Shown here: one piece after another, positions 1-9,619 of the stretch
How positions within the stretch are numbered: the first letter of the stretch is position 1
How the letters are laid out: each line of letters begins with the position of its first letter
Notes under the pieces: model-generated
The model's input: the letters and a program-made list of their open reading frames with translations, nothing else
Databases searched by the model: none
Told to the model about the DNA's origin: nothing
Program-made: the position numbers and the translations under genes
DNA from: Roseomonas mucosa ATCC BAA-692
GTDB lineage: Bacteria; Pseudomonadota; Alphaproteobacteria; Acetobacterales; Acetobacteraceae
Assembly (NCBI RefSeq): GCF_000622225.1
Contig: NZ_JHWD01000003.1
Span: forward strand, 124,001 to 188,000
Direction of reading: 5' to 3'
Length of the DNA stretch: 64,000 nt

Positions 1-767
1 ATCAGCCCGCCTTCGCCATAGTTGCGCACCGCCGCGGCGATGTCGGAGGCGATGGGGCCGCGCAGCAGCGCCGCCGCGCCGCCATCGGCGATGGCCTGCA
101 GGGTGTCGGCCAGGGCCGGGTTGCGCCGCACCGTGCCTTCCGGCAGCGGCACCGGATCATTGGCGAGAGGCGCGGGCGAGAAGAAGTAGCTCCGGGTCGC
201 GGGGTTCCGCCGCAGTCGCTCGGCATCGTCGGCGATGGCACCGGCCAGCCGGGCGGAAACGCGGAAGCCCTCCCGCGCCGCCTTGATCGCGGGCTCGAAG
301 AGCCTGGCCCAGGGCAGGCGGCCATTCTCCTTGTGCGCGGCCTCCAGCATGGCGATGGCGCCGGGCACGCCGATGCTGCGGCCGGACATGACGGCGTCGT
401 GGAAGGGCAGCGGCTGGCCGTCGCGCAGGAAAAGGCCCGGCTGCGCGGCGGCGGGGGCAGTTTCCCGCCCGTCCCAGGCGGCGATCCTGCCGCTGGCCGC
501 GTCGCGGTACAGCATCAGCGCGCCGCCGCCGATGCCCGAGGACTGCGGCTCGACCAGGGTGAGCATGGCCTGCACGGCGATGGCCGCATCCACCGCGCTG
601 CCGCCCTGGCGCAGCATGGCGAGGCCGGCCTCCGCCGCCAGGGGATGGGCCGCCGCCACGATGTGCCTTCTGGCGACACCGGCCTGCGGATGCAGCGCGC
701 CCGCGCTATCCTGCGCCGCCGCCGGCGGTGAGATGAACAGGGCGAGGCAGAGGACAAGGCGACGCAT
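1..767 (-). CDS. ggt: Gamma-glutamyltransferase (5' part; runs off the window)
   Basis: N-terminal ~255 residues of a secreted gamma-glutamyltransferase, which transfers or hydrolyses gamma-glutamyl groups of glutathione and related peptides. The ATG at 767 is followed by a clear Sec signal peptide (MRRLVLCLALF...PPAAAQ), so the enzyme should be periplasmic. Family motifs seen: HPLAAEAGLAMLRQGGSAVDAAIA near residues 40-63 and EPQSSGIGGG near residue 70, typical of the GGT large subunit. The catalytic threonine and small subunit lie beyond position 1, so activity cannot be judged. Its start codon overlaps the most upstream possible start of divergent yraN. It is one of three GGT-family genes in the window. 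Confidence 0.9.
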   Translation of the reverse strand, partial: MRRLVLCLALFISPPAAAQDSAGALHPQAGVARRHIVAAAHPLAAEAGLAMLRQGGSAVDAAIAVQAMLTLVEPQSSGIGGGALMLYRDAASGRIAAWDGRETAPAAAQPGLFLRDGQPLPFHDAVMSGRSIGVPGAIAMLEAAHKENGRLPWARLFEPAIKAAREGFRVSARLAGAIADDAERLRRNPATRSYFFSPAPLANDPVPLPEGTVRRNPALADTLQAIADGGAAALLRGPIASDIAAAVRNYGEGGL

Positions 768-1221
768 GAGGCGGACTCCGACGATCGGTGCCCCGGAGCG
801 GGACGGATCCGGCCCAGATGGGGCGGCGGGCAGATTGCGCCAGGATTGCGCCGATCCGAAGGCAGGCCGCAGGCGGGCGGAGAGCCGGGGGCGTGCGGCC
901 GAGTCCCTGGCGGCGGAGGCGCTGCGGGCCGAGGGCTGGGCGGTGCTGGCCCTGCGGGTACGCACGCCGGCCGGGGAGATCGACCTGATCGCCGAGCGGG
1001 AGGGGCTGCTCGCCTTTGTCGAGGTGAAGGCGCGGCCCGATCTCGCCGGCGCGGCGCTGGCCCTGGGGCCCCGGCAGCGCGCGCGGCTGCTGGCCGCGGC
1101 GGAGGCCTGGCTCGCCCTGCATCCCGGCCATGGCGGCGCGGGCATCCGCTTCGACGTCATCCTGGTGGATGGCGCGGGGCGGATGCGGCGCATCGCCGAT
1201 GCCTTCCGGCTGGGCGACTGA
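766..1221 (+). CDS. YraN family protein (UPF0102)
   Basis: Small nuclease-fold protein of the YraN/UPF0102 family; its cellular role is not established. The diagnostic block GEIDLIAEREGLLAFVEVKAR lies at about residues 70-90, and the GEIDLI...FVEVK part matches the conserved acidic/lysine core of restriction-endonuclease-like folds. The usual length is about 120 residues. The ATG at 766 gives 151 residues and would overlap the divergent ggt start by two bases. A TTG at 835, preceded by a G-rich stretch, would give a more typical 128 residues. The family call is firm and the start is not. Confidence 0.8.
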   Translation: MRRTPTIGAPERDGSGPDGAAGRLRQDCADPKAGRRRAESRGRAAESLAAEALRAEGWAVLALRVRTPAGEIDLIAEREGLLAFVEVKARPDLAGAALALGPRQRARLLAAAEAWLALHPGHGGAGIRFDVILVDGAGRMRRIADAFRLGD

Positions 1222-1224
1222 GGC

Positions 1225-1572
1225 TCAGTCCACGATGAAGAGCTTCGCGCCCGTTTCCGTGGAGGAGCGGTGCGGCGCGTCGCCGAAATCCGAGACGGTG
1301 TAGCCATGCCCGGCGGTGAGGGTGACGCTACGGCCGTCCTTCAGCTCGCTCCTCAGCGTGCCTTCCAGCACGTAGATGATGTGGCCACGGTCGCACCAGT
1401 GGTCCGCCACATAGCCGGGCGAATACTCCACCACGCGCATCCGCACGTCGCCGTTGTTCAGCGTGCGCCACAGGGCGGTGCCGGTCTCGCCCTTGTGCTC
1501 GGTGGCGGGCAGGGCGTCCCAGTGGACAGGGGTGAAGGGAAGTGCGGGCAGCTTCAAGGCCGGTGGCTCCAT
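1225..1572 (-). CDS. DHCW-motif-like small cupin protein
   Basis: 115-residue single-domain cupin. The core contains VADHWCDRGHIIYVLEG, which resembles the DHCW cupin family (DHxCxxGHxxYVLEG), followed by a second strand set ending in GHGYTVSDFGDAPH. Histidines in these blocks could bind a metal. No substrate can be named. The ATG at 1572 was chosen because the cupin fold begins soon after it; upstream residues are compositionally unlike protein. It lies just downstream of the ComM-like gene on the same strand (65-base gap) and may be cotranscribed with it. Confidence 0.75.
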   Translation of the reverse strand: MEPPALKLPALPFTPVHWDALPATEHKGETGTALWRTLNNGDVRMRVVEYSPGYVADHWCDRGHIIYVLEGTLRSELKDGRSVTLTAGHGYTVSDFGDAPHRSSTETGAKLFIVD

Positions 1573-1636
1573 GTCGGTCGCGCGGCCCGGTTCTGCGCCC
1601 CTGGCCGGCCCGGCGCAACGAGGCGGCCCCGTCGCC

Positions 1637-3133
1637 TCAGCGCGCGCGGTAGGCCAGCGCCTCCGCCACATGGGGCCGGCCGATCACGGCGGAGCCGGCG
1701 AGGTCGGCGACGCTGCGTGCCACCCGCAGCATCCGGATGAAGCCCCGGTTGGACAGGCGCAGCCGTTCCACCGCGCGTTCGGCCAGGACCAGCGCCTCGG
1801 CGGACAGGGCGGGCTTGAGGTGGTCCAGGCTGGCCTCCGCATTGGTGCGCGGCCCGTTGCGGCCCCAGCGTTCCGCCTGCATCGTGCGGGCCTGCGCCAC
1901 CCGGCCGGCCACCACGGCGCTGGTCTCCCCGGCCGGGGCGCGGGCGAGTTCCCCGGCGGGGATCGGCTGCAGGGCGATGCTCATGTCCAGCCGGTCCAGC
2001 ACCGGGCCGGACAGCTTGCCGCGATAATCCTCGCCGCAGCGGGGCGCCCGGCCGCATTCGCGCCCGCCTTCGCCCAGATAGCCGCAGCGGCAGGGGTTCA
2101 TCGCCGCCACGAGCTGCACCCGTGCCGGGTAGGAGACATGGGCGCTGGCGCGGCTGATGGAGACGGTGCCGCTTTCCAGCGGCTGGCGCAGCGCCTCCAG
2201 CGCCGGGCGCGGGAATTCCGGCAGCTCGTCCAGGAAGAGCACGCCGCGATGGGCGAGGCTGATCTCCCCCGGCCGGCCGCGCGGCCCGCCGCCGGTGAGC
2301 GCGGCCTGGGAGGCGGAATGGTGCGGGTCGCGATAGGGCGGTCGCAGGCTGAGGCGGCCGCCTTCCAGCAGCCCGGCCACGGAGCGGATCAGGCTGACCT
2401 CCAGCGCCTCCTGCGCCGAAAGATCCGGCAGCAGGCCCGGCAGCCGTGCCGCGAGCATGGATTTCCCGGCCCCCGGCGGCCCGATGAAAAGCAGGTTGTG
2501 GAAGCCCGCCGCCGCGATCTCCAGTGCCCGCTTGGCACTTTCCTGCCCCCGCACCTCGGACAGGCAGGGGGTCGAGGCATCGGCAGGCGAAGGGGCGGGC
2601 AGGGGCGGCTTCGGCACGGGCAGGAGCTGCCGGCCGGTGAAATGCGCGATCAGGCGGTGCAGGTCCGGCGCGGCGACGATCTCGGCGGAGGAGACCCAGG
2701 CCGCCTCCGGCCCCTGGGAGGCCGGGCAGACCAGGCCGAGCCCCGCCTCCGCCGCCGCCAGAGCGGCGGGAAGGATGCCGGGAATCGCGGTGAGGGCGCC
2801 ATCCAGCGCCAGTTCGCCCAGGGCCGCGAAGCCCTGGAGTTCGTCGGCGGGCACGACCTCCATCGCCGCCAGCAGGGCAAGCGCGATGGGCAGGTCGAAA
2901 TGCGTGCCCTCCTTGGGCAGGTCGGCCGGGGCGAGGTTCACCAGGACGCGGCGCGGCGGCAGGGCCAGGCCCAGCGCCGATAACACAGCCCGCACCCGCT
3001 CCCGGCTCTCGGCCACGGCCTTGTTCGGCATGCCGACGAGGTTGAAGGCCGGCAGGCCAGGCGCGATCTGGACCTGAACCTCCACGGGGATGGCGTCGAT
3101 GCCATTGAAAGCGAAGGTCACGACGCGGGCCAT
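1637..3133 (-). CDS. comM: YifB/ComM family Mg-chelatase-like AAA+ ATPase
   Basis: 498-residue AAA+ protein of the YifB/ComM family. Characterised ComM is a hexameric helicase that promotes branch migration during natural transformation. The N-terminal ChlI-like domain starts MARVVTFAFNGIDA; Walker A GPPGAGKS is at about residues 218-225; Walker B-like GVLFLDELPEF follows; the family's AMNPCRCGYLG...CGRAPRC cysteine block and a C-terminal Mg-chelatase domain are present. Length is normal. The ATG at 3133 matches family N-termini; ATGs at 3139 and 3148 add only a few residues, and none has a clear ribosome binding site. Confidence 0.92.
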   Translation of the reverse strand: MARVVTFAFNGIDAIPVEVQVQIAPGLPAFNLVGMPNKAVAESRERVRAVLSALGLALPPRRVLVNLAPADLPKEGTHFDLPIALALLAAMEVVPADELQGFAALGELALDGALTAIPGILPAALAAAEAGLGLVCPASQGPEAAWVSSAEIVAAPDLHRLIAHFTGRQLLPVPKPPLPAPSPADASTPCLSEVRGQESAKRALEIAAAGFHNLLFIGPPGAGKSMLAARLPGLLPDLSAQEALEVSLIRSVAGLLEGGRLSLRPPYRDPHHSASQAALTGGGPRGRPGEISLAHRGVLFLDELPEFPRPALEALRQPLESGTVSISRASAHVSYPARVQLVAAMNPCRCGYLGEGGRECGRAPRCGEDYRGKLSGPVLDRLDMSIALQPIPAGELARAPAGETSAVVAGRVAQARTMQAERWGRNGPRTNAEASLDHLKPALSAEALVLAERAVERLRLSNRGFIRMLRVARSVADLAGSAVIGRPHVAEALAYRAR

Positions 3134-3236
3134 GGTCATGCAACCCATGCTAGAGTGTGATTATTCTTCCCTCAACCCGACTGCCGCGCCGTCTGCATCT
3201 TGCCCATCCTGGCATGGCGCGTGCAAACCTGACGGC

Positions 3237-3965
3237 ATGACCTGGAGCATCCTGGCCCGCGACCCCGAGACCGGCGAGCTCGGCGCGGCGGTGGCCACCA
3301 AATTCTTCGCCGTCGGCGCGCTCTGCCTGCGGGTGGAGGGACGCCTCGGCGCCGTCGCCAGCCAGGCGCTGGTGAACCCCATGCTGCGAGAGAAGGCCCT
3401 GGACGGGCTGCGGGCGGGCGGCGGTGCCGGAGAGGTGCTGGCGGCCGTGACCGCGGGCGATCCGGGGCGCGAGGCGAGGCAGTTGCACATCCTGGCAGCG
3501 GCCGGAGGAACGGAGGGCGGCAGCGCCCGGCATACCGGAAGTGGCTGCGTGGGCTGGGCCGGGCATGTGGCAGGGCCGGATGTCTCGGTGGCCGGCAACA
3601 TGCTGGCCGGGCCCCGCGTGGTGGAGGCGACGCGGGACGCCTTCCTGGCCACTGCCGGCCAGCCCATGGCGGAACGGTTGCTGCTGGCGCTGGAGGCCGG
3701 GCAGGCCGAGGGCGGCGACAAGCGCGGACGGCAGTCCGCGGCGCTGCTCGTGGCCAGCCGCGATCCCTATCCCGACCTGGACATCCGCGTGGACGACCAT
3801 CCCGACCCGCTGGCGGAGCTGCGGCGCCTCCATGCCGTCTCACGCGGGCATTTCGCGCTTTTCCGCCGCTTCATGGCGGGACACGACGAGAACGGACGCG
3901 AACATCCGGGCGTCTTCGACCGGGCGGTGCTGAACGCGGCCATCGAGAAGGCGCAGGGCGCGTGA
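3237..3965 (+). CDS. DUF1028 domain-containing protein
   Basis: 242-residue protein starting MTWSILARDPETGELGAAV, the hallmark N-terminus of DUF1028, an Ntn-hydrolase-like family of unknown substrate. Conserved blocks ASQALVNPMLREKALDGL and TGSGCVGWAGHVAGPDVSVAGNML are present. The ATG at 3237 is chosen because family members begin at MTWS. Its stop overlaps the GTG start of the first ABC ATPase (GTGA), so it is the first gene of the ABC transporter operon. DUF1028 proteins often sit beside peptide ABC systems and gamma-glutamyltransferases, which suggests a peptide or amide hydrolase role (inference). Confidence 0.88.
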   Translation: MTWSILARDPETGELGAAVATKFFAVGALCLRVEGRLGAVASQALVNPMLREKALDGLRAGGGAGEVLAAVTAGDPGREARQLHILAAAGGTEGGSARHTGSGCVGWAGHVAGPDVSVAGNMLAGPRVVEATRDAFLATAGQPMAERLLLALEAGQAEGGDKRGRQSAALLVASRDPYPDLDIRVDDHPDPLAELRRLHAVSRGHFALFRRFMAGHDENGREHPGVFDRAVLNAAIEKAQGA

Positions 3966-4963
3966 GCGCGGCCCCGCCGGTCTTCCCGGTCCTGGAGGTC
4001 ATCGACCTTTCCCTGAGCTTCGCCACCGAGCGCGGGCCGCTGGGCGTGCTGGATGGCGTCTCCTTCACCGTGCCGCCGGGGCGTACCGTGGCGCTCGTGG
4101 GGGAGAGCGGTTGCGGCAAATCCGTCACCTCGCTCGCCGTGATGGGCCTGCTGCCCGAGACCGCGCGGCTGAACGGCACGATCCGGCTGGAGGGCCGCGA
4201 GATCGCCGAGCTGCCGCCGGAGGAGAAGCGGCGCCTGCGCGGCGGCGCCATGGCGATGATCTTCCAGGAGCCAATGACCAGCCTGAACCCCGCCTTCACC
4301 GTGGGCGAGCAGGTGGCCGAGGCGCTGCGCCAGCATCGCGGCATGGGCCGGCGCGAGGCGGCGGCCATGGCGGTGCGCGCGCTGCATGCGGTGCGCATCC
4401 CCGATGCGGCGCGGCGCGCGGCGCAGTATCCGCACCAGCTTTCCGGCGGGATGCGGCAGCGGGTGATGATCGCCATGGCGCTCGCCTGCCAGCCGCGCCT
4501 GCTGATCGCCGACGAGCCGACCACGGCGCTCGACGTCACGGTGCAGGCGCAGATCCTGGCACTGCTGGACGAGATGCGCGCCGCGACGGGCACGGCGGTG
4601 CTGCTGGTGACGCATGACCTGGGCGTGGTCGCCGACCATGCGGACGAGGTGGTGGTGATGTATGCCGGCCGCATCGCCGAGCAGGGACCGGCGGCGAAGG
4701 TGCTGAACACGCCGCAGCATCCCTATACGGTCGGCCTCCTCGGCGCCGCGCCGCGGCTGGACGGGCCGCGCGGCGGCAGGCTGGCCACGGTGGAGGGCAC
4801 GGTGCCCGACCTGATGGCGCCGCCGCCCGGCTGCCGCTTCGCCCCACGCTGTCCCTTCCGCATCGCCGCCTGCGACGTGACGCCGGCGCTGATCGACCTC
4901 GGCGGCGGGCACCGTGCCGCCTGCCACCGAACGCCACTGGACCAGTTCCTGGACGCCGCATGA
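3962..4963 (+). CDS. Peptide/opine-type ABC transporter ATP-binding protein (DppD-like)
   Basis: 333-residue ATPase of a dipeptide/oligopeptide/nickel ABC importer. Seen: Walker A GESGCGKS near residue 47, Q-loop IFQEPMTSLNP, signature LSGGMRQR, Walker B LLIADEPTTALD, H-loop VTHDLG, and the C-terminal oligopeptide extension with the HPYT block and the cysteine pattern CRFAPRCPFRIAAC found in DppD/OppD proteins. That cysteine set is associated with an Fe-S site in some homologues. It starts with GTG inside the DUF1028 stop and ends in an ATGA overlap with the second ATPase. The substrate is not readable from sequence. Confidence 0.95.
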   Translation: MSAAPPVFPVLEVIDLSLSFATERGPLGVLDGVSFTVPPGRTVALVGESGCGKSVTSLAVMGLLPETARLNGTIRLEGREIAELPPEEKRRLRGGAMAMIFQEPMTSLNPAFTVGEQVAEALRQHRGMGRREAAAMAVRALHAVRIPDAARRAAQYPHQLSGGMRQRVMIAMALACQPRLLIADEPTTALDVTVQAQILALLDEMRAATGTAVLLVTHDLGVVADHADEVVVMYAGRIAEQGPAAKVLNTPQHPYTVGLLGAAPRLDGPRGGRLATVEGTVPDLMAPPPGCRFAPRCPFRIAACDVTPALIDLGGGHRAACHRTPLDQFLDAA

Positions 4964-6021
4964 CCGAGACCCTGCTCGAACTCGACCGCGTGGTGCGGCA
5001 TTTCCCCGTGCGCGGCGCGCTGGGGCAGCGGCGCGGCGCGGTGCATGCGGTGGACGGCGTCTCGCTCTCCGTGGCGGCGGGCGAGGTGCTGGCCGTGGTG
5101 GGCGAAAGCGGCTGCGGCAAGTCCACGCTGGGGCGGCTGATGCTGGGACTGGAGAAGCCGGATGCCGGCATCGTCCGCTTCGGCGGCGAGGACCTGACGC
5201 GGATGGGCGGCCGCCGCCTGCGCGCGCAGCGGCGCTGGATGCAGATGATCTTCCAGGACCCCTATGCCAGCCTCGATCCGCGCATGACGGTCGGGCAGGC
5301 GGTGGAGGAACCGCTGCGCATCCATCGCCTCGTGCCGAAGGCGCGGCGCCGCGCGCGGGTGGAGGAGCTGCTGGCCCGCGTCGGGCTGCGGCCGGACCAT
5401 GCCGACCGCTGGCCGCACGAATTCTCCGGCGGGCAGCGCCAGCGCATCGCCATCGCGCGGGCCCTGGCCAGCGGGCCGAAGCTGATCGTGGGCGACGAGC
5501 CGGTAAGCGCGCTGGACGTCTCGGTACAGGCGCAGGTGGTGAACCTGCTGCAGGAGCTGATCCGCGACCTGGGGCTGGGCTTCGTGCTGATCAGCCATGA
5601 CCTCGCCGTGGTTCGCCATGTCGCGGACCGGGTGGCGGTGATGTATCTCGGCCGCATCGTCGAGGAAGGGCCCGCCGAGGCGATCTTCGACGATCCGCGC
5701 CACCCCTATACGCGGGCGCTGCTGGCCTCCGTGCCCGGCGTCGGCGGTGGCGCGCCGCTGCCGGGCGACCTGCCGAGCCCCCTCGCGCCGCCCTCCGGCT
5801 GCCGGCTGCACACGCGCTGCCCGCATGCCAAGGAGATCTGCGCGCGGCAGGACCCGGCGCTGGCGGGGGCCACCGAGGCTTCCCTGCGCCGCACCGCCTG
5901 CCATTTCCAGAACGGGCTGCCGCCGGTCCTGCCGCTGCGCGAGCGCCGTGCCACGGGCGAGCGGCAGGCCCGGCTGCAACGCTTCTTCGACCGCACCGAC
6001 GTCACGGGAGACGCCGCATGA
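4960..6021 (+). CDS. Peptide/opine-type ABC transporter ATP-binding protein (DppF-like)
   Basis: 353-residue second ATPase of the importer. Walker A GESGCGKST, Q-loop IFQDPYASLDP, signature FSGGQRQR, Walker B LIVGDEPVSALD and the C-terminal region HPYTRALLASVP with CRLHTRCPHAKEIC identify a DppF/OppF protein that pairs with the preceding DppD-like subunit. It continues about 30 residues past the usual cysteine block (to TDVTGDAA). ATGA overlaps at both ends couple it to its neighbours. Confidence 0.95.
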   Translation: MTETLLELDRVVRHFPVRGALGQRRGAVHAVDGVSLSVAAGEVLAVVGESGCGKSTLGRLMLGLEKPDAGIVRFGGEDLTRMGGRRLRAQRRWMQMIFQDPYASLDPRMTVGQAVEEPLRIHRLVPKARRRARVEELLARVGLRPDHADRWPHEFSGGQRQRIAIARALASGPKLIVGDEPVSALDVSVQAQVVNLLQELIRDLGLGFVLISHDLAVVRHVADRVAVMYLGRIVEEGPAEAIFDDPRHPYTRALLASVPGVGGGAPLPGDLPSPLAPPSGCRLHTRCPHAKEICARQDPALAGATEASLRRTACHFQNGLPPVLPLRERRATGERQARLQRFFDRTDVTGDAA

Positions 6022-7559
6022 ACCCTGCCATCACCCGGCGCGGCCTCGCGCCGCTGGCCCTCGGCGCCATGGCCGCCGCCTCGCTGGGCGCGCGCCCGGC
6101 GAAGGCGCAGGGGACGAAGCATTTCCGCCTCGGCCTGCGTGAGGACCCGGACATCCTCGACCCGACGCTGGCGCGCTCCCTGATGGGGCGCATCGTCTTC
6201 GCCAGCCTCTTCGACAAGCTCTTCGACGTGAACGAGAGGCTGGATATCGTGCCGCAGCTCGCCACGGGCCACAGTTGGGAGGACCCGAGGACGCTGCTGA
6301 TCCCGCTGCGCGAGGGGGTGAAGTTCCACGACGGCACGGCGATGGATGCGGAGGCGGTGCGCTACTCGCTGATGCGCCACCTGACCATGCAGGGCTCCTT
6401 CCGCCGTGGCGAGATCGGCACGATGGAAACCATCGAGGTGGTGGACCCGAAGACCGTCCGCATCCGGCTCAAGGAACCCTCCGCCGCCTTCCTGTCGCAG
6501 CTCACCGACCGCGCCGGCATGATCCTGTCGCCCAGGGCCGCCGAGGCGGCGGGCAAGGATTTCGGCGCGAAGCCGGTGGGCACCGGCCCCTTCCGCTTCG
6601 TCGAGCGCGTGGCGCAGGACCGCATCGTGGTCGAGCGCAACCCGGACTACTGGGATGCGAAGCGCATCCACCTGGACCGCATCACCTACCAGGTGATCGT
6701 GGACAGCACGGTGCGCGTCGCCAACCTGCGCTCCGGGACGCTCGACCTCGTGGAAAGCGTCGTGCCCACGGATGTGAAGGAGATCCAGGGTAGCCGGAAC
6801 CTGAAGGTCGCGGCGACGGACGGGCTCGGCTACTGGGGCATCACCTACAATATCGGCAATGGCGAGCAGAGCCGGATGCCGATCGGCCAGGATGTCCGCC
6901 TGCGCAGGGCCTTCGATCTCGCGCTGGACCGCGAGGCCCTCATCCAGGTGGTCTATGAGGGCATGTTCACCCCTGCCACCCAGGCCGTGACACCCAGCTC
7001 GCCCTACCACATCGCCGCGCGCAAGGTGCCGGCGCGCGATGTCGCCCGCGCGAAGCAGCTCCTGAAGGAAGCAGGCGTGCAGGCCCCGCTCAGCGTCGAG
7101 ATCATGGTCGCCAACAACCCCGAGGCGCGACAGGTGGCCGAGGTGATGCAGTCCATGGTTTCCGAGGCGGGCTTCGACCTGAAGATCAAGGCGGTGGAAT
7201 TCGCCTCCGGCCTGGCCGCCGCGGTGCGCGGCGAGTTCCAGCTCTATTTCAGCGGCTGGTCGGGTCGCCCCGATCCGGACGGCAACAGCTGGGCCTTCCT
7301 GCACAGCCGTGGTCCGCAGAACGACGGCAGGTACAGCAATGCCGAGGCCGACCGGATCCTCGATGCCCAGCGGCAGGAGATGGACGAGGCGAAGCGCAAG
7401 GACCTGTACCGCCAGCTCTGGGAGCAGGCGGTGGACAAGGACCAGGCGCGCTCCTACCTCTGGTACATCAAGAACATCGCTGCCCATACCACCCGCGTCG
7501 GCGGCTTCCGGCCCCATCCGGACGGTCTGATCCGCGTGCAGGACCTCACCCTCTCGTAA
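6018..7559 (+). CDS. ABC transporter substrate-binding protein (SBP family 5)
   Basis: 513-residue periplasmic binding protein of the peptide/nickel family (SBP_bac_5). The N-terminus has a twin-arginine-like signal (ITRRGLAPLALGAMAAASLGARPAKA), so export may use Tat. Family blocks: DPDILDPTLARS, LREGVKFHDGTAMDAEAV, KPVGTGPFRFVER, RRAFDLALDREALIQVVYEG. It determines the specificity of the importer encoded around it; substrates could be peptides, gamma-glutamyl compounds or opines, and sequence alone does not decide. It overlaps the upstream ATPase by ATGA and is 9 bases from the permease. Confidence 0.95.
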   Translation: MNPAITRRGLAPLALGAMAAASLGARPAKAQGTKHFRLGLREDPDILDPTLARSLMGRIVFASLFDKLFDVNERLDIVPQLATGHSWEDPRTLLIPLREGVKFHDGTAMDAEAVRYSLMRHLTMQGSFRRGEIGTMETIEVVDPKTVRIRLKEPSAAFLSQLTDRAGMILSPRAAEAAGKDFGAKPVGTGPFRFVERVAQDRIVVERNPDYWDAKRIHLDRITYQVIVDSTVRVANLRSGTLDLVESVVPTDVKEIQGSRNLKVAATDGLGYWGITYNIGNGEQSRMPIGQDVRLRRAFDLALDREALIQVVYEGMFTPATQAVTPSSPYHIAARKVPARDVARAKQLLKEAGVQAPLSVEIMVANNPEARQVAEVMQSMVSEAGFDLKIKAVEFASGLAAAVRGEFQLYFSGWSGRPDPDGNSWAFLHSRGPQNDGRYSNAEADRILDAQRQEMDEAKRKDLYRQLWEQAVDKDQARSYLWYIKNIAAHTTRVGGFRPHPDGLIRVQDLTLS

Positions 7560-7568
7560 GGACGCGCG

Positions 7569-8512
7569 ATGTTCGGCTGGCTGCTGCGGCGCCTGGGGCA
7601 GGTCGTCCCCACGCTGCTGATCCTGAGTCTCTTCGTCTTCGGCCTGCAGCAGCTCATGCCCGGCGACCCCGCCTTGATCATGGCGGGGGAGGAGCGCGGC
7701 GACCCCGAGGTGCTGGCGCAGATCCGGGCGGAGCTGATGCTCGACCGGCCGGTCTGGGAACAGTACCTCGCCTGGCTGTTCCGTCTGCTGCACGGCGATC
7801 TCGGCTTCTCCTGGCGCATCCGGCAGCCGGTCACGGAGCTGATCCTGCAGAAGCTGCCGGTGACGCTCCAGCTCGGCGCCATGGCCTTCATCATCGCCGT
7901 CGCCATCGGCGTGCCGCTCGGCGTGCTTTCCGCCGTGAAGCGCGACCGGCCGCTGGACTGGATCGCCAACGGGCTGGCCCTGGCCGGAATCTCCACGCCG
8001 AACTTCTGGCTGGGGATCATGATGATCCTGCTCTTCAGCGTGCAGCTCGGCTGGCTGCCGCCCTCCGGCTACGTGCCGCTGACCGAGGACTGGCGGCAGT
8101 CGCTCGCCACCACGATCATGCCGGCCTTCGTGCTGGGCAATTCCATCGCCGGCGTGCTGATGCGCCATACCCGCGCCGCCATGCTGGGCGCGCTGGGGCA
8201 GGACTACGTCCGCACCGCCCGCGCCAAGGGCCTGCCGGAACGGGTGGTGGTGGCCAAGCACGCGCTGCGCAACGCGCTGATCCCGGTGGTGACGCTGGGC
8301 ACGATCGAACTCGGCAAGCTGCTGGCCGGCGCGGTGCTGACGGAGCAGATCTTCACCATCCCCGGCTTCGGCAAGCTGATCGTGGATGCCGTCTTCAACC
8401 GCGACTATCCGGTGGTGCAGGGCGTGGTGGTGGTGACGGCGGTGATCTTCGTGCTGCTCTCCCTGCTCTCGGACCTGCTCTACATGCTCGTCAATCCCAG
8501 GCTGCGCGCGGC

Positions 8513-8516
<4 letters not shown>
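7569..8516 (+). CDS. ABC transporter permease (DppB-like)
   Basis: 315-residue inner-membrane permease. It begins MFGWLLRRLGQVVPTLLILSLFVF, the usual DppB/OppB first helix, and contains LMPGDPA, the LGFSWRIRQPV block and the EAA-loop-like sequence YVRTARAKGLPERVVVAKHALRNALIPVV (positions split by the helix). Six membrane segments can be picked out. It lies immediately downstream of the binding protein and overlaps the second permease by ATGA, so it forms the transmembrane channel with that protein. Confidence 0.95.
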
Positions 8517-9415
<899 letters not shown>

Positions 9416-9462
9416 AGACACGGCTTGAAGACGGGGGCAGGGGTCCGCATCTTTCCGCTGCG

Positions 9463-9606
9463 ATGATCCCGAACCGCCCGCCTCTGGCCCCCAAGCCCTT
9501 CCAGGTCCCCGCCCGGCGCATCGCCGGGGCGGCGCTGATGCTGGCCAGCCTGGGCTTCGTGTCGGTGCTGACCCTGGTCCAGGCCATCATCCGCATCTTC
9601 CATTGA
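9463..9606 (+). CDS. Small single-pass membrane protein, unknown
   Basis: A 47-residue ORF beginning MIPNRPPLAPKPFQVPARR, followed by a hydrophobic stretch (about residues 21-42) ending IIRIFH. The proline-rich basic N-terminus plus one membrane helix and the codon bias look like a real small protein. It sits 47 bases after the permease gene and 13 bases before the XpaC-like gene. No family is recognised. It could belong to either neighbour or be a chance ORF; the close spacing to XpaC favours a role there. Confidence 0.5.
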   Translation: MIPNRPPLAPKPFQVPARRIAGAALMLASLGFVSVLTLVQAIIRIFH

Positions 9607-9619
9607 TGGCGCCCCGCTG

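Noticed and set aside
5706-8261. An 851-codon open frame antisense to the ABC transporter operon
   Set aside because: Composition is histidine/arginine-rich noise; the plus-strand operon is unequivocal.
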